Assembly: GCF_037963765.1 (NCBI RefSeq)
Contig: NZ_CP150166.1
Coordinates: forward strand, 656,001-720,000
DNA length: 64,000 nt
Direction: 5' to 3'
From: Sporosarcina sp. FSL W8-0480
Lineage (GTDB): Bacteria; Bacillota; Bacilli; Bacillales_A; Planococcaceae
Under the pieces are notes generated by a model. That model was not told the DNA's origin. It searched no databases and saw only the letters and a list, made by a program, of their open reading frames with translations. Made by a program: the position numbers and the translations under genes. Within the stretch, counting starts at the first letter, position 1, and each line of letters opens with the position of its first letter. Below, one piece after another: positions 35,221-46,422 of this stretch.

Positions 35221-35691
35221 ATGCGAAACATTTCTGACATTATTGAAGGATATTTAAAAGCGATTATCGAAAAGGAAGATAGTGGAGCAGTGGAGATCAA
35301 ACGTAGTGAAGTGGCAGAGAAGTTCCAATGTGTCCCTTCCCAAATCAATTATGTCATTAACACACGCTTCACGGTCGAGCGAGGGTATGCGGTTGAATCG
35401 AAGCGTGGTGGCGGAGGGTATATCCGCATTTACCGGGTTCAAACGAATTCGCATAAAGAATTGATTGAACATATTTTAAATGGTATCCAGCAGGGTGCGA
35501 CCTATACGATGGCAGAAGATATCGTCTACCGGTTGATGAGGGAGGAGGTCATCTCCGAGCGTGAGTCAAGGATCATACTTGCCGCGGTCGATCGAACGAC
35601 ACTCCACCATCCATTGCCGGAACGCGACGTCATTAGAGCGAGGATTTTGCAAGCGATGCTTATGACATTAATCTATAGGCAAATGGAATAG
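35221..35691 (+). CDS. ctsR: Transcriptional repressor CtsR
   Basis: Heat-sensing repressor of class III stress genes (clp genes). The 156 residues have an N-terminal winged helix-turn-helix (NISDIIEGYLK, then KFQCVPSQINYVINTRFT), the glycine-rich wing ESKRGGGGYIRI that senses heat, and a C-terminal helical domain that is a McsB target. The start ATG follows AGAGGTGAG. It regulates its own operon through the box at 35168 and clpC through the box at 37397. Confidence 0.96.
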   Translation: MRNISDIIEGYLKAIIEKEDSGAVEIKRSEVAEKFQCVPSQINYVINTRFTVERGYAVESKRGGGGYIRIYRVQTNSHKELIEHILNGIQQGATYTMAEDIVYRLMREEVISERESRIILAAVDRTTLHHPLPERDVIRARILQAMLMTLIYRQME

Positions 35692-35717
35692 AAATTGACG
35701 AATATGAGGTGCAGATC

Positions 35718-36281
35718 ATGAATTGCGATAATTGCAACGAACGGCCGGCTTCCGTAATCTTTACACAGGAAAGCTTGAGTGGCACTACGGAACGCCATCT
35801 ATGTGAAAAATGTGCATTCCAATCACAGATGTTTCATTTTGATCCGGGTCAGGAACCGTTGTCAATTCAACAATTCCTTTCCCATTGGTTCGGAGGGAAC
35901 GAATCAGTTCAACCTTTTCAGCAGTCCCGGGAAAGTAAGCCCGAGGGGCCAACTTGCCCGGAGTGTGAACTGACATTCAAGAAGTTTTTGGATATCGGGA
36001 AATTCGGATGTCCAACTTGCTATGACACGTTCAGGGAGCGGTTACCACGTGTTTTCAGCAAGCTTCATAATGGGCACACAAAGCATACAGGGAAAATTCC
36101 TGTTTCATTCAACGAAATGTTTGCCGTGAAAAAGAAGATTGAGGAAATTCGCGTAAAAATGCAGGAGGCAATCGTTGAAGAACGGTTCGAAGATGCAGCC
36201 GGTTTGAGAGATGAAGTGAATGAATTGAAACAGGCTTTGATGAAAGATAGCAACGGGGGAGGCGAAGGCGATGTCGATTGA
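35718..36281 (+). CDS. mcsA: McsA, activator of McsB kinase
   Basis: Zinc-binding adaptor that activates the arginine kinase McsB. The 187 residues show four CxxC pairs (CDNC, CEKC, CPEC, CPTC) in two zinc sites and a C-terminal UVR motif (about 145-185, EERFEDAAGLRDEV). ATG 35718 follows GAGGTG. Its end overlaps the mcsB start by 11 bp. Confidence 0.95.
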   Translation: MNCDNCNERPASVIFTQESLSGTTERHLCEKCAFQSQMFHFDPGQEPLSIQQFLSHWFGGNESVQPFQQSRESKPEGPTCPECELTFKKFLDIGKFGCPTCYDTFRERLPRVFSKLHNGHTKHTGKIPVSFNEMFAVKKKIEEIRVKMQEAIVEERFEDAAGLRDEVNELKQALMKDSNGGGEGDVD

Positions 36282-37356
36282 TAAATTCATGAGGGGGGCT
36301 GTCACCGGATGGATGGCGTCGCATGGAGAACACTCGGATATTGTCATGTCGACAAGAATTCGACTTGCCCGTAATTTAAGAGGATTTCGTTTCCCGATCG
36401 CTTTCACTGCAGAAGAGGCTAAGAAAGTTGACGAGTTAGCGGCCGCTGCGTTGCTTAATTCCGATGAAAAAGGGTATGCCTATATGAAGATGTCAGATTT
36501 GCCCATGCTTGAGAGGCAAGTGTTAGTGGAGAAGCATCTTGTCAGTCCGCAATTGACGGATCCGAAACGTCATGGTGCGGTTCTTCTATCTGAAGATGAA
36601 ACGTTGAGCATTATGGTGAATGAGGAGGATCACATCCGTATCCAGTGCATCTATCCGGGATTTCAACTTGAGAATGCATATGAACACGCGGATTCAGTGG
36701 ATGATTATCTTGAAAACGAATTGCCTTATGCATTTGACGAGGATTTCGGCTACTTGACGAGCTGCCCTTCGAATACCGGAACGGGCATGCGTGCGTCGGT
36801 CATGATGCATTTACCTGCATTGACAATTACGAAGCAGATCGATCGCATAATTCCTGCCATTACAAGACTTGGTATGGTTGTCAGGGGGAGCTACGGGGAA
36901 GGCAGTGAAGCGCCGGGGAATATCTATCAAGTATCAAACCAGACGACTTTGGGTAAACCGGAGAAGGAGATCTTGGCTGATTTGAAGAATATAGCATTAC
37001 GACTCATCGCGCATGAACGTCGTTCTCGTGAAATTTTACTTTCTAAATCCCAAGTCGCACTGGAAAACAAATTATTCCGTTCGCTCGGCATAATCTCCTT
37101 CGCAAGATTACTTCCTTCGGGGGAGGCGGCCCGTTGCCTTTCGGATGTCCGCCTTGGAATAGACCTTGGTCTTATCAAGGATGTCGATATGTCTATTTTG
37201 AACGAATTAATGATTTTCATGCAACCGGGTTTCCTTCAACAATACGCCGGTTCCGAATTAACGGCGGAAGAAAGGGATATTTTCCGTGCAAACCTATTCC
37301 GTGAGCGTTTAAAGATTGAGCGGCAATCCAAAGATGATAATCATAAAGAAAATTGA
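36271..37356 (+). CDS. mcsB: McsB, protein arginine kinase
   Basis: Phosphorylates arginine in damaged proteins, marking them for ClpC-ClpP, and inactivates CtsR. The 361 residues match guanido-phosphotransferases: STRIRLARNL near the N-terminus, the active-site loop CPSNTGTGMRASV with its cysteine, and RGSYGEGSEA. ATG 36271 lies behind GGGGGAGG within the end of mcsA. It is followed by an unusually long gap of 182 bp before clpC, containing a second promoter. Confidence 0.96.
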   Translation: MSIDKFMRGAVTGWMASHGEHSDIVMSTRIRLARNLRGFRFPIAFTAEEAKKVDELAAAALLNSDEKGYAYMKMSDLPMLERQVLVEKHLVSPQLTDPKRHGAVLLSEDETLSIMVNEEDHIRIQCIYPGFQLENAYEHADSVDDYLENELPYAFDEDFGYLTSCPSNTGTGMRASVMMHLPALTITKQIDRIIPAITRLGMVVRGSYGEGSEAPGNIYQVSNQTTLGKPEKEILADLKNIALRLIAHERRSREILLSKSQVALENKLFRSLGIISFARLLPSGEAARCLSDVRLGIDLGLIKDVDMSILNELMIFMQPGFLQQYAGSELTAEERDIFRANLFRERLKIERQSKDDNHKEN

Positions 37357-37365
37357 GCAATACTT

Positions 37366-37413
37366 TTGCAGGTCGGTTTTCTTTTAATTATACTTATGTC
37401 AAAGATGGTCAAA
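37366..37413 (+). promoter_or_regulatory. Separate clpC promoter with CtsR box
   Basis: TTGCAG (37366-37371), a 17-bp spacer and TATACT (37389-37394) form a good sigma-A promoter. The CtsR repeat TGTCAAA-GAT-GGTCAAA (37397-37413) covers the expected start site. So clpC can be made independently of ctsR-mcsA-mcsB but under the same repressor. The following bases to 37538 form the leader; no clear terminator was seen in it. Confidence 0.85.
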
Positions 37414-37538
37414 GTCAATTTTATGAAGATGGATTGTTTACAATCTATCAGAATAAAGTAAAGAGAGATCCCGATTCCACGCTTTCGACAGTGGGGAAAG
37501 AAAACCGTAAACATTAAAATAGAAGGAGTGGAATGTAT

Positions 37539-39989
37539 ATGATGTTCAATCGTTTTACACAGCGAGCGCAAAAGGTACTTCAGCTTGCACAAGAAGAAGC
37601 GATCCGGATGAAACATGAATCAATTGGTACTGAGCATATTTTATTGGGACTGATTCGCGAAGGTGGCGGCATTGCAGCGAAAGCATTGGAAGCGATCGAC
37701 GTCAGCTTCGACACAATCGAAAAAGGGGTGGAGAGCCTCGTTGGGTCCGGTTCAAAAGAAGTCGGCCCGATTGTTCACTATACTCCGAGAGCGAAAAAGG
37801 TCATCGAGTTATCTGTAGATGAATCCCGTAAATTGGGCCATTCCTACATTGGAACGGAACATATTCTGTTAGCGCTCATCCGTGAAGGGGAAGGCGTTGC
37901 TGCCCGTGTCCTCAATAATGTAGGAGTCAGCTTAAACCGTGCAAGACAGCAAGTGCTTCAATTATTGGGAAGCAATGATAGTTCGGTGAACACGCAAGGT
38001 GCGACGTCATCCGCGTCCACGCCGACACTCGATAGCCTTGCCCGTGATTTGACGGAAATTGCTCGCGAAGGGACGCTTGATCCGGTTATCGGTCGAAGCA
38101 AGGAAATTACAAGGGTCATCGAAGTTCTTGCCAGAAGGACGAAGAATAACCCTGTCTTAATCGGGGAGCCTGGCGTTGGTAAAACTGCAATCGCGGAAGG
38201 TTTGGCATTGCAAATCGTTAATAATGAAGTGCCTGAAATCCTTCGTGATAAGCGCGTTATGACGCTTGATATGGGGACGGTTGTAGCAGGGACGAAATAC
38301 CGCGGTGAGTTCGAAGATCGGATGAAAAAAGTGATGGAGGAAATCCGTCAGGCGGGCAATATCATCCTATTTATCGATGAATTGCATACGCTGATTGGTG
38401 CAGGCGGTGCGGAAGGGGCAATTGACGCATCCAATATTCTAAAACCATCCCTTGCACGCGGTGAATTGCAATGTATCGGGGCGACTACTCTTGACGAATA
38501 CCGTAAATATATTGAGAAAGACGCAGCTCTTGAAAGACGCTTCCAACCAATTCAGGTCGATGAGCCGACAGTCGAAGAGACAATTCTAATTATTACGGGC
38601 TTGCGTGATCGTTATGAGGCGCATCACCGTGTGAAAATTACGGATGAGGCGATCGAAGCGGCTGCAAAGATGTCGGACCGATATATTTCAGACCGTTTCC
38701 TGCCGGATAAGGCGATTGACTTGATCGATGAAGCGGGTTCAAAGGTACGGCTACGTTCGTATACGACGCCTCCGAATCTAAAAGAGCTTGAAGCGAAACT
38801 TGAAGCAATTCGACATGAAAAGAATGCTGCAGTTCAAAGCCAGGAATTCGAAAAGGCGGCATCATTCCGTGATAAAGAACAGAAAATGAAGGAAGAGCTT
38901 GAAAAAACGAAAACGGCTTGGAAAGAGAAGCAAGGCAAGAAGGAATCAGAAGTGACCGTGAACGACATTGCAGAAGTAGTTGCGATGTGGACCGGGATTC
39001 CTGTTGCGAAGATTGCGGAGACGGAATCTGCCAAGCTATTGAACATGGAAGAGCTTCTTCATGAACGCGTAATCGGACAAAAAGAAGCGGTAACGGCTAT
39101 TTCAAGGGCAATCCGTAGAGCTCGCGCGGGCTTGAAAGATCCGAAGCGGCCGATCGGTTCATTCATTTTCCTTGGACCTACAGGAGTCGGTAAGACTGAA
39201 TTGGCAAGAGCGCTTGCAGAGGCCATGTTCGGTGACGAGGATGCGATGATCCGAATCGATATGTCCGAGTACATGGAAAAACATGCAACTTCCCGTCTTG
39301 TCGGTTCACCTCCTGGATATGTAGGCTATGACGAAGGCGGTCAGTTGACCGAGAAAGTAAGACGGAAGCCATACTCAGTCGTCTTGCTTGACGAAATTGA
39401 AAAGGCGCATCCGGATGTCTTCAACATCCTTCTTCAAGTACTTGAGGATGGTCGATTGACAGATTCGAAGGGTCGCACGGTCGATTTCCGCAACACGGTC
39501 GTTATCATGACATCGAACGTTGGGGCAGACACATTGAAAAAGAACCGTTACGTCGGTTTTAATCTGAATGATGGCGATCAGGACTACGAAGGCATGAAGT
39601 CAAATATGCTTGAGGCATTGAAAAAAGCGTTCCGTCCTGAATTCCTGAACCGTGTCGATGAAATGATTGTGTTCCACTCACTTGAGAAGGACCACCTTCG
39701 CGAAATCGTTTCACTTATGTCTGACGAGTTGACAAAACGATTGGCGGAACAGGACATTACGTTAGAGTTGACAGAAGCGGCTAAATTGAAAATTGCAGAA
39801 GAGGGCTATGACCCTGAATACGGGGCGCGTCCGTTGCGCCGTGCATTGCAAAAGCATGTCGAAGACCGACTATCTGAAGAACTATTAAGCGGCACTGTTC
39901 TAACTGGCGGAAAAGTCATCGTAGATGTTGAGGATGATAAGTTCGTCGTGAAAAATGATAGAGCTGCAGAAGTCGTGGAAAACAAATAA
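37539..39989 (+). CDS. clpC: ClpC, AAA+ unfoldase
   Basis: Hsp100 unfoldase that feeds proteins, including arginine-phosphorylated ones, to ClpP. The 816 residues have two N-terminal Clp repeats (about 1-145), AAA-1 with Walker A GEPGVGKT (about 210), a middle domain with a UVR-like coiled coil (about 405-480), AAA-2 with GPTGVGKT (about 545), the ClpP-binding loop tripeptide VGF and the C-terminal D2-small domain. ATG 37539 (MMFNRF) is used by comparison with known ClpC and the AGAAGGAG 10 bases upstream; ATG 37533 is an alternative. Confidence 0.97.
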   Translation: MMFNRFTQRAQKVLQLAQEEAIRMKHESIGTEHILLGLIREGGGIAAKALEAIDVSFDTIEKGVESLVGSGSKEVGPIVHYTPRAKKVIELSVDESRKLGHSYIGTEHILLALIREGEGVAARVLNNVGVSLNRARQQVLQLLGSNDSSVNTQGATSSASTPTLDSLARDLTEIAREGTLDPVIGRSKEITRVIEVLARRTKNNPVLIGEPGVGKTAIAEGLALQIVNNEVPEILRDKRVMTLDMGTVVAGTKYRGEFEDRMKKVMEEIRQAGNIILFIDELHTLIGAGGAEGAIDASNILKPSLARGELQCIGATTLDEYRKYIEKDAALERRFQPIQVDEPTVEETILIITGLRDRYEAHHRVKITDEAIEAAAKMSDRYISDRFLPDKAIDLIDEAGSKVRLRSYTTPPNLKELEAKLEAIRHEKNAAVQSQEFEKAASFRDKEQKMKEELEKTKTAWKEKQGKKESEVTVNDIAEVVAMWTGIPVAKIAETESAKLLNMEELLHERVIGQKEAVTAISRAIRRARAGLKDPKRPIGSFIFLGPTGVGKTELARALAEAMFGDEDAMIRIDMSEYMEKHATSRLVGSPPGYVGYDEGGQLTEKVRRKPYSVVLLDEIEKAHPDVFNILLQVLEDGRLTDSKGRTVDFRNTVVIMTSNVGADTLKKNRYVGFNLNDGDQDYEGMKSNMLEALKKAFRPEFLNRVDEMIVFHSLEKDHLREIVSLMSDELTKRLAEQDITLELTEAAKLKIAEEGYDPEYGARPLRRALQKHVEDRLSEELLSGTVLTGGKVIVDVEDDKFVVKNDRAAEVVENK

Positions 39990-39995
39990 AATAGT

Positions 39996-40043
39996 AGGAT
40001 GGCCCTCCGGTAGAGCTTGCTGTCTACAGGAAAGGGCTATCCT
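39996..40043 (+). terminator. Terminator-like hairpin between clpC and radA
   Basis: AGGATGGCCCT (39996-40006) pairs with AGGGCTATCCT (40033-40043), with one mismatch and a 26-base loop, followed by TTTTC. The large loop suggests partial termination, so some clpC transcripts may continue into radA. Confidence 0.65.
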
Positions 40044-40063
40044 TTTCGTATATGGAGGTATAT

Positions 40064-41434
40064 ATGGCCAAAAGAAAAACTAAGTTTATGTGCAGGGATT
40101 GTGGATATGAGTCGCCAAAATGGATGGGCAGATGCCCGGGTTGCGGTGAATGGAATACGATGGACGAAGAAGTTGAGATAGTCAGTAAAGGTCCTCGAGG
40201 CGCTTTTCAACACACTGAAACGATCCAGCAAAAGGCGATGCCCATCGGATCCATTCAAACCTCAGCAGAACCAAGGGTGAAAACGGAATTAGGTGAACTG
40301 AACCGTGTACTTGGTGGTGGGATTGTCCCTGGGTCTCTTATCTTAATTGGCGGCGACCCTGGAATCGGAAAATCGACATTGTTGCTGCAAGTTTCCTCCC
40401 TCCTTGCTAACCAAAACCAACGCGTACTTTACATATCAGGGGAAGAGTCAATCAGGCAGACCAAACTCCGTGCTGAGAGACTTGGTGTTGCTTCAGATGA
40501 GTTGTATATATACGCAGAGACCGATTTGGCAAGAATACATGAGACGATCAACGACGTGCAACCGAAATTTGTCATCGCCGACTCAATTCAGACAATCCAT
40601 CACCCCGAAGTAACATCTGCGCCTGGCAGTGTATCTCAAGTGCGGGAGTGTACGGCGGAATTGATGCGGATAGCGAAGACACAAAATATTGCTATCTTTA
40701 TTGTCGGACATGTGACAAAGGACGGACAAATTGCAGGTCCCCGTCTCCTTGAGCATATGGTGGATACAGTACTCTATTTTGAGGGGGAACGTCATCATAC
40801 GTATAGGATTTTGCGAAGTGTGAAAAACCGATTCGGTTCAACCAATGAGATTGCCATTTTTGAAATGTTGCAGTCCGGATTGAAGGAAGTGCTAAATCCT
40901 TCTGAACTATTCCTTCGTGAAAGATCGCAGGGGGGTGCGGGATCTACGGTTGTGGCATCCATGGAAGGCACCCGTCCGATTCTCGTTGAAATTCAAGCTC
41001 TCGTCACACCATCAAGCTTCAATTACCCGAAACGGATGGCAACTGGGATCGATCAGAACCGGGTCTCCCTTCTAATGGCAGTACTTGAAAAAAGAATGGG
41101 GATGCTCCTGCAAACACAGGATGCATATATAAAGGTCGCCGGTGGTGTTAAGCTTGACGAACCGGCCATTGACCTCGCAGTCCTTGTAAGCATTGTCTCG
41201 AGTTTCCGGGATGCATCCGCAGGTGGGATGGACTGTTTCATAGGGGAAGTTGGACTTACAGGGGAAGTGCGCCGGGTTTCACGTATTGAACAGCGTGTCA
41301 TTGAAGCGGCAAAATTAGGGTTCGAACGTGTATTCATTCCTTCTTCCAATATTGGCGGCTGGGATTTTCCGGAAGGGATTCAAGTTGTCGGTGTCGAAAC
41401 CGTTAAGGAAGCATTGAATATCGTATTCTCTTGA
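40064..41434 (+). CDS. radA: DNA repair protein RadA
   Basis: RecA-like branch-migration helicase involved in recombination and repair. The 456 residues have an N-terminal zinc finger (CRDCG...CPGCG, about 10-28), a RecA-type ATPase with Walker A GDPGIGKS (about 100), the RadA-specific KNRFG motif, and a C-terminal Lon-protease-like domain (about 300-456). ATG 40064 follows GGAGGTA; ATG 40052 lies within that site. In B. subtilis disA follows, but it is absent here. Confidence 0.96.
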   Translation: MAKRKTKFMCRDCGYESPKWMGRCPGCGEWNTMDEEVEIVSKGPRGAFQHTETIQQKAMPIGSIQTSAEPRVKTELGELNRVLGGGIVPGSLILIGGDPGIGKSTLLLQVSSLLANQNQRVLYISGEESIRQTKLRAERLGVASDELYIYAETDLARIHETINDVQPKFVIADSIQTIHHPEVTSAPGSVSQVRECTAELMRIAKTQNIAIFIVGHVTKDGQIAGPRLLEHMVDTVLYFEGERHHTYRILRSVKNRFGSTNEIAIFEMLQSGLKEVLNPSELFLRERSQGGAGSTVVASMEGTRPILVEIQALVTPSSFNYPKRMATGIDQNRVSLLMAVLEKRMGMLLQTQDAYIKVAGGVKLDEPAIDLAVLVSIVSSFRDASAGGMDCFIGEVGLTGEVRRVSRIEQRVIEAAKLGFERVFIPSSNIGGWDFPEGIQVVGVETVKEALNIVFS

Positions 41435-41557
41435 GGAACTTTTGCATATAAGGGAAAGTCCTACTTTTGTTGGGAATTCGCCGTTTTGGATGGCCCAAAA
41501 CGGCGGGGAGTATGGAAAACGTGTATAGTTTACAATAACGAAACGGAGGTGTTGTGT

Positions 41558-42664
41558 ATGTTGAAACGAGTAGTTCAAGTTGGGTTGCTGCTCATAGGGG
41601 GGACTCTCGGCGTCTTATTCTTACCGTATTTATTTACCTTATCTTCTTTTACTTCCAAGCCGATGATCGATAATCCTTATGTTGCAGCAATTGTAGGGGC
41701 ACTTCTTTTATATATCCTTAGTTTGTTCATAGCTCAGCCAATCGTTAATCTCATTAAATGGATAGAGGATCGGTTACTGAAGACCCCGATATTCGATTTG
41801 CTGTTCGGGACAATCGGTCTGATGGTTGGGTTAAGTGTCGCCTTTCTTGCCAGTTTCGGACTAAGTGGTTTGGAAATTAAATTCGTCACATCAATATTGA
41901 CGGTGGTTCTTTTCATTCTTTTAGGGTATTTAGGTTTTCAGGTTGGATTCAAAAAACGTGAAGAGTTTTCACACGCAATCTTTACAGCAAGGAACAATAA
42001 TCCGAAGAAAAAAGATGGTGGGGAAACTGCGGGCAAAGCAGGTAACGAGAAAGTGCATAAGATTCTTGATACGAGTGTCATTATCGATGGAAGGATTGCG
42101 GATATTGCTGCAACGGGATTTCTTGAGGGGCTCCTTGTCGTCCCGCAGTTTGTTTTAACCGAACTCCAGCATATTGCGGATTCTTCGGATTCATTGAAAC
42201 GAACGAAGGGAAGACGGGGATTAGATGTTTTAAAACGTCTTCAAACGGATGACGGTCCAAACATTTTAATAACTGATGAAGATTTCAGTGACGTGGCTGA
42301 AGTTGACTTGAAGCTTGTCCGTCTTGCGAAAAGTATGAATGGGCTTGTTGTGACAAATGATTTCAATTTGAATAAAGTGGCGGATTTGCATGGTGTCTCC
42401 GTATTGAATATCAATGATCTTGCGAATGCGGTGAAGCCGGTTGTTATCCCGGGAGAAGAGATGCATGTCGTCGTTATTAAGGATGGAAAAGAGCATAATC
42501 AGGGGATTGCCTATTTGGATGATGGCACGATGATCGTCATCGAAGACGGCAGGTCGCATATCGGGAATGCAATCGAAGTTGTAGTTACGAGTGTATTGCA
42601 AACGTCTGCTGGCAGAATGATCTTTGCGAAGACGAAGAACGGAAAAACCGCAAAGTCATACTAA
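41558..42664 (+). CDS. yacL: YacL-like PIN/TRAM domain membrane protein
   Basis: A 368-residue membrane protein with four N-terminal hydrophobic segments (about 5-25, 33-58, 80-105 and 110-130). A linker (about 135-165) is followed by a PIN nuclease-like domain starting [14 protein letters not shown], with acidic residues as in PIN metal sites ([25 protein letters not shown]), and a C-terminal TRAM domain (about 305-365). It probably acts on RNA near the membrane; the substrate is unknown. ATG 41558 follows GGAGGTG. It is next to radA because disA is missing. Confidence 0.9.
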   Translation: MLKRVVQVGLLLIGGTLGVLFLPYLFTLSSFTSKPMIDNPYVAAIVGALLLYILSLFIAQPIVNLIKWIEDRLLKTPIFDLLFGTIGLMVGLSVAFLASFGLSGLEIKFVTSILTVVLFILLGYLGFQVGFKKREEFSHAIFTARNNNPKKKDGGETAGKAGNEKVHKILDTSVIIDGRIADIAATGFLEGLLVVPQFVLTELQHIADSSDSLKRTKGRRGLDVLKRLQTDDGPNILITDEDFSDVAEVDLKLVRLAKSMNGLVVTNDFNLNKVADLHGVSVLNINDLANAVKPVVIPGEEMHVVVIKDGKEHNQGIAYLDDGTMIVIEDGRSHIGNAIEVVVTSVLQTSAGRMIFAKTKNGKTAKSY

Positions 42665-42694
42665 TGTCCTGTCGGAGAAAGTTGAGGAACATTT

Positions 42695-43378
42695 ATGAAG
42701 ATGTATACTGTGATGCTCCCGGCAGCGGGGAGTGGGCGGCGCATGGGTGCCGGATTCAATAAGCTGTTCTTGGAATTGGCGGATAAACCGATTTTGATCC
42801 ACACATTGGAAGTATTTGAACAGGATGAGAAATGTTCTGGGATGATTCTTTCAGTGAAACTTGAGGAGAAAGACGAAATCGAACGGATGCTTGAGCAGTT
42901 CGGTATAACGAAGGTAAAGGCAATTGTTGAAGGCGGCGACGAGAGGCAGCAAAGTGTCGCTGCCTGCATCCGCGCTCACCGGTTGGGTGGGATTGTTCTT
43001 GTGCATGATGCAGCAAGGCCTTTTATCAATAGAAATGTCATCCATGAGCTTGTGGAAGTCGCGGATGAATACGGTGCGGCAATTGCCGGGGTCCAGGTGA
43101 AGGATACGATGAAACTCGCGCCTGACGGTATTGTAGAGGAGACTGTGGACCGGTCGAAACTTTGGGCCATCCAGACACCACAAGCGTTCAGATATGGATT
43201 GTTAAAAGAAGCTTCTGACAAGGCGGAGGCGGACGGTTTCCAAGGAACCGATGAATCGATGATCGTCGAACGTATAGGTCATCCTGTAAGGATTGTGGAA
43301 AGTACGTATGATAATGTTAAAATGACAACTAAGGAGGATCTTCTGTTTGGAGAGGTCCTCTTGAAACGTAGACAGTAG
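42695..43378 (+). CDS. ispD: IspD, 2-C-methyl-D-erythritol 4-phosphate cytidylyltransferase
   Basis: Third enzyme of the MEP isoprenoid pathway: joins CTP to methylerythritol phosphate. The 227 residues start with the nucleotide-binding loop [11 protein letters not shown], followed by [15 protein letters not shown] and the IspD signature around ALVKDTMK-like VQVKDTMK. It is in one transcript with ispF, which starts 11 bp later after TAGGAGG. Confidence 0.95.
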   Translation: MKMYTVMLPAAGSGRRMGAGFNKLFLELADKPILIHTLEVFEQDEKCSGMILSVKLEEKDEIERMLEQFGITKVKAIVEGGDERQQSVAACIRAHRLGGIVLVHDAARPFINRNVIHELVEVADEYGAAIAGVQVKDTMKLAPDGIVEETVDRSKLWAIQTPQAFRYGLLKEASDKAEADGFQGTDESMIVERIGHPVRIVESTYDNVKMTTKEDLLFGEVLLKRRQ

Positions 43379-43389
43379 GAGGATTTCAG

Positions 43390-43866
43390 ATGATTCGAAT
43401 TGGACAGGGATTTGATGTGCATTCGTTTGAGGAAGGTCGGCCTTTAATCATCGGAGGCATTACAATCCCTCACGATAAAGGGTTGACGGGGCATTCCGAT
43501 GCGGATGTACTTTTGCATACAGTAACCGACGCGGCTCTTGGAGCAATTGGGGAAGGGGATATCGGTAGACACTTCCCAGATACCGATGCAGCGTTCAAAG
43601 ACGCGGATTCAGCAGTTCTTCTTCAGAAGATATGGGAAATTGTTGAGGAGAGAGGATATCGATTGGGCAATATCGACTGTACGATCATTGCGCAAAGGCC
43701 GAAAATGGCACCATATATCGAAACAATCCGTGCACGCATTGCAGAATTGCTGAAGGCGGATATAACACAGGTGAACGTAAAGGCGACAACAACGGAAAAA
43801 TTAGGCTTCACCGGAAGGGAAGAAGGGATCGCTTCCATGGCAACGATTCTTCTACAAAAAGATTGA
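43390..43866 (+). CDS. ispF: IspF, 2-C-methyl-D-erythritol 2,4-cyclodiphosphate synthase
   Basis: Cyclises the CDP-methylerythritol phosphate made after IspD and IspE. The 158 residues have the metal-binding GxDVHxF (GFDVHSF) at the start, the signature [28 protein letters not shown] and the C-terminal [13 protein letters not shown]. Its length is standard. It forms an operon with ispD. Confidence 0.97.
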   Translation: MIRIGQGFDVHSFEEGRPLIIGGITIPHDKGLTGHSDADVLLHTVTDAALGAIGEGDIGRHFPDTDAAFKDADSAVLLQKIWEIVEERGYRLGNIDCTIIAQRPKMAPYIETIRARIAELLKADITQVNVKATTTEKLGFTGREEGIASMATILLQKD

Positions 43867-43870
43867 GCCC

Positions 43871-43899
43871 TTTAAAAAAACGACCTAAAATGCTAAAAT
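43871..43899 (+). promoter_or_regulatory. Possible gltX promoter
   Basis: TTTAAA (43871-43876), a 17-bp spacer and TAAAAT (43894-43899) resemble a weak sigma-A promoter in the 69-bp gap before gltX. The A-rich composition makes chance matches likely. Confidence 0.35.
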
Positions 43900-43935
43900 A
43901 ACACTGGAATTAACGACGAACGGAGATGCACTCAA

Positions 43936-45399
43936 ATGACAAAAGAAGTACGTGTACGTTATGCGCCAAGTCCAACTGGCCATTTACATATCGGTGGGGC
44001 TCGGACAGCATTGTTCAACTATCTATTCGCCCGGCACCATGGCGGGAAATTCATCGTTCGCATCGAGGATACCGATACAGAACGGAATATCGAGGCGGGT
44101 GAACTATCCCAACTAAATAACTTGAAATGGCTCGGAATCCATCATGATGAATCTGTCGACATTGGCGGAGAGTACGGACCATATCGCCAAATGGAGCGCC
44201 TTGATCTGTATACGAAATACGCCCAAGAAATGCTTGATAAAGGACATGCCTATAAATGCTTCTGTACACCTGAAGAACTTGAGGCAGAACGTGATAGACA
44301 GAAAGCTGCAGGCGTGGCGGCACCGATGTACGCAGGTACATGCCGCAATTTGACAGCCGAAGAAGTCGCTGAAAAAGAAGCGGCGGGAATGCCCTACACA
44401 ATCCGTATGCGGGTACCTGAGAACGTCACGTACACCGTCGACGATTTAGTGCGTGGAGAAGTCGCTTTCGAATCCAAGGATGTCGGCGACTGGGTACTTG
44501 TAAAAGCGAATGGTATCCCGACTTACAACTTTGCGGTTGTCGTAGATGACCACCTTATGAAAATTTCACATGTCTTCCGCGGTGAAGAACATTTGACAAA
44601 TACACCTAAACAATTGATGGTCTACGATGTATTCGGATGGGAATACCCTCGTTTCGGACATATGACATTAATCGTCAACGAAGACCGGAAAAAGCTTTCA
44701 AAACGTGATGAGTCCATCATCCAATTCATCTCTCAATACAAGGACCTTGGCTACTTGCCTGAGGCAATGTTCAACTTCTTTGCGTTGTTAGGATGGTCTC
44801 CGGGTGGGGAAGAAGAGATCTTCTCTCATGATGAATTAGTTAAACTATTTGACGAAAGCCGACTATCCAAATCACCATCAATGTTCGACAAACAGAAATT
44901 GACTTGGATGAATAATCAATACGTTAAAAAATTGAACTTGGATGAAGTGATCGAATTAACACTGCCGCATCTGCAAGCAGCCGGACGCGTAAGTGAAAAT
45001 ATGACCGAAGAAGAAAGCAGATGGGTACACGACCTGATCGCCCTTTACCAAGCTCAATTAAGCTATGGTGCGGAAATCGTCGACTTGACCGCCCAATTCT
45101 TCAATGACCATATTGAATATGATGAACAATCCAAGGAAATACTTGCCGGAGAACAAGTTCCTGAAGTGATGGCATCATTCAAACAACAATTGAGCGAGTT
45201 GGAATCATTCGATCCTGCATCAATTAAAGCTGCCATCAAAGCTGTGCAAAAAGAAACTGGCCACAAAGGGAAAAATCTCTTCATGCCAATCCGCGTCGTC
45301 ACAACCGGCCAAGCACACGGCCCTGAATTGCCAGATTCCATCTCTTTGATCGGCAAAGAAAAAACTATCGAACGCGTCTCGAAATTTGCCGGAGCTTAA
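43936..45399 (+). CDS. gltX: Glutamyl-tRNA synthetase GltX
   Basis: Charges tRNA-Glu, and in most Bacillales also tRNA-Gln for later amidation. The 487 residues contain the class I signatures HIGG ([15 protein letters not shown]) and KLSKR (about 254-258), a zinc-like cysteine cluster CFC...C (about 110-138) and an all-helical anticodon-binding domain. ATG 43936 follows CGGAGATG. It lies upstream of the T-box-controlled cys genes, as in B. subtilis. Confidence 0.97.
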   Translation: MTKEVRVRYAPSPTGHLHIGGARTALFNYLFARHHGGKFIVRIEDTDTERNIEAGELSQLNNLKWLGIHHDESVDIGGEYGPYRQMERLDLYTKYAQEMLDKGHAYKCFCTPEELEAERDRQKAAGVAAPMYAGTCRNLTAEEVAEKEAAGMPYTIRMRVPENVTYTVDDLVRGEVAFESKDVGDWVLVKANGIPTYNFAVVVDDHLMKISHVFRGEEHLTNTPKQLMVYDVFGWEYPRFGHMTLIVNEDRKKLSKRDESIIQFISQYKDLGYLPEAMFNFFALLGWSPGGEEEIFSHDELVKLFDESRLSKSPSMFDKQKLTWMNNQYVKKLNLDEVIELTLPHLQAAGRVSENMTEEESRWVHDLIALYQAQLSYGAEIVDLTAQFFNDHIEYDEQSKEILAGEQVPEVMASFKQQLSELESFDPASIKAAIKAVQKETGHKGKNLFMPIRVVTTGQAHGPELPDSISLIGKEKTIERVSKFAGA

Positions 45400-45414
45400 T
45401 CCGAATCCAGATAG

Positions 45415-45442
45415 TTGACTTACCGCATAATCATTGTACAAT
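45415..45442 (+). promoter_or_regulatory. Promoter of the cysE T-box leader
   Basis: TTGACT (45415-45420), a 16-bp spacer and TACAAT (45437-45442) form a sigma-A type promoter about 30 bp before the first conserved T-box element. Confidence 0.6.
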
Positions 45443-45469
45443 TGACGTACAATCAATAAAAAACGACAA

Positions 45470-45717
45470 ACTAAAGCTTTGATAAGGAGAAGTACACAAA
45501 GTACGCACTACAGAGAGGATCATCACCGGCTGAAAGTGATCCGTGCCCCTGCGTTGTGGAAATGCCCCTTTGAGCGCCGTGCCGAACAATGCAGTAGGCC
45601 GGACGCATCGCCAGCGTTACAGGCGTCAAGCGGGTAGAAGATTCACGCATTCTACCAAGCGGAGTGGAACCACGCATACAATGCGTCTCTGTCTAATAAT
45701 AGACAGGGGCGCTTTTT
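45470..45717 (+). ncRNA. T-box leader RNA, probably cysteine-specific
   Basis: A tRNA-sensing leader. The AGTA motif (about 45491), a GC-rich stem I and the conserved T-box AGTGGAACCACG (about 45663-45674) are visible, followed by a terminator: GCGTCTCTGTCTA pairs with TAGACAGGGGCGC (to about 45713) before TTTTT. A TGC triplet in GGAAATGCCCC (about 45564) is a plausible specifier, agreeing with the downstream cysE and cysS. Uncharged tRNA-Cys would favour the antiterminator and switch on the genes. Confidence 0.92.
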
Positions 45718-45753
45718 GTGTTTTTGGAAAAAATATTAAAGGGGGTCGTGAAA

Positions 45754-46422
45754 GTGTTTCGTAGGATGCGAGAAGACATTCAATGCATATTTGACCAGGA
45801 TCCTGCAGCGCGGAGTTCGTTGGAAGTTGTGCTAACCTACTCCGGCCTCCATGCAGTATGGGCACACAGAATTGCACATGCATTTTACAAGAAAAAAATG
45901 TTGTTCATAGCGAGAGTCATATCCCAAATCAGCCGATTTTTCACAGGAATTGAAATTCATCCCGGAGCCACAATCGGCAGGCGCTTATTCATTGACCATG
46001 GAATGGGAATTGTTATCGGTGAAACTTGTGAAATAGGTGATGATGTCACATTGTATCAAGGAGTGACATTAGGCGGAACGGGCAAAGAAAAAGGGAAGCG
46101 GCATCCAACCCTTGAAAACAACGTTTTAGTCGCATCGGGCGCAAAAGTATTGGGTTCAATTACAATCGGCGAGAATAGCAAGGTCGGTGCAGGATCAGTC
46201 GTCCTGAAAGACGTACCGCCCGACTCGACGGTTGTCGGCATTCCGGGAAGAGTCGTCATCTCGAATGGAGTTCGCATACGAGATAAACACGATCATCAAA
46301 ATCTTCCGGATCCAATATTGGATACTTGTAAAATGCTTGAAACTGAAATAGCTGAATTGAAACGCCGGCTTGAAAAACTGGAAAAGAAAGAAGGGGAAAC
46401 CAATGAGCATTCAAATTTATAA
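45754..46422 (+). CDS. cysE: Serine O-acetyltransferase CysE
   Basis: Acetylates serine with acetyl-CoA, the first step of cysteine synthesis. The 222 residues have an N-terminal helical domain ([12 protein letters not shown]), then a left-handed beta-helix of hexapeptide repeats ([31 protein letters not shown]) and a charged coiled tail. GTG 45754 is used, after GGGGGTCGTGAAA and by comparison with B. subtilis CysE. An earlier in-frame GTG at 45718 lies in the T-box terminator. The gene overlaps cysS by 20 bp. Confidence 0.95.
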   Translation: MFRRMREDIQCIFDQDPAARSSLEVVLTYSGLHAVWAHRIAHAFYKKKMLFIARVISQISRFFTGIEIHPGATIGRRLFIDHGMGIVIGETCEIGDDVTLYQGVTLGGTGKEKGKRHPTLENNVLVASGAKVLGSITIGENSKVGAGSVVLKDVPPDSTVVGIPGRVVISNGVRIRDKHDHQNLPDPILDTCKMLETEIAELKRRLEKLEKKEGETNEHSNL

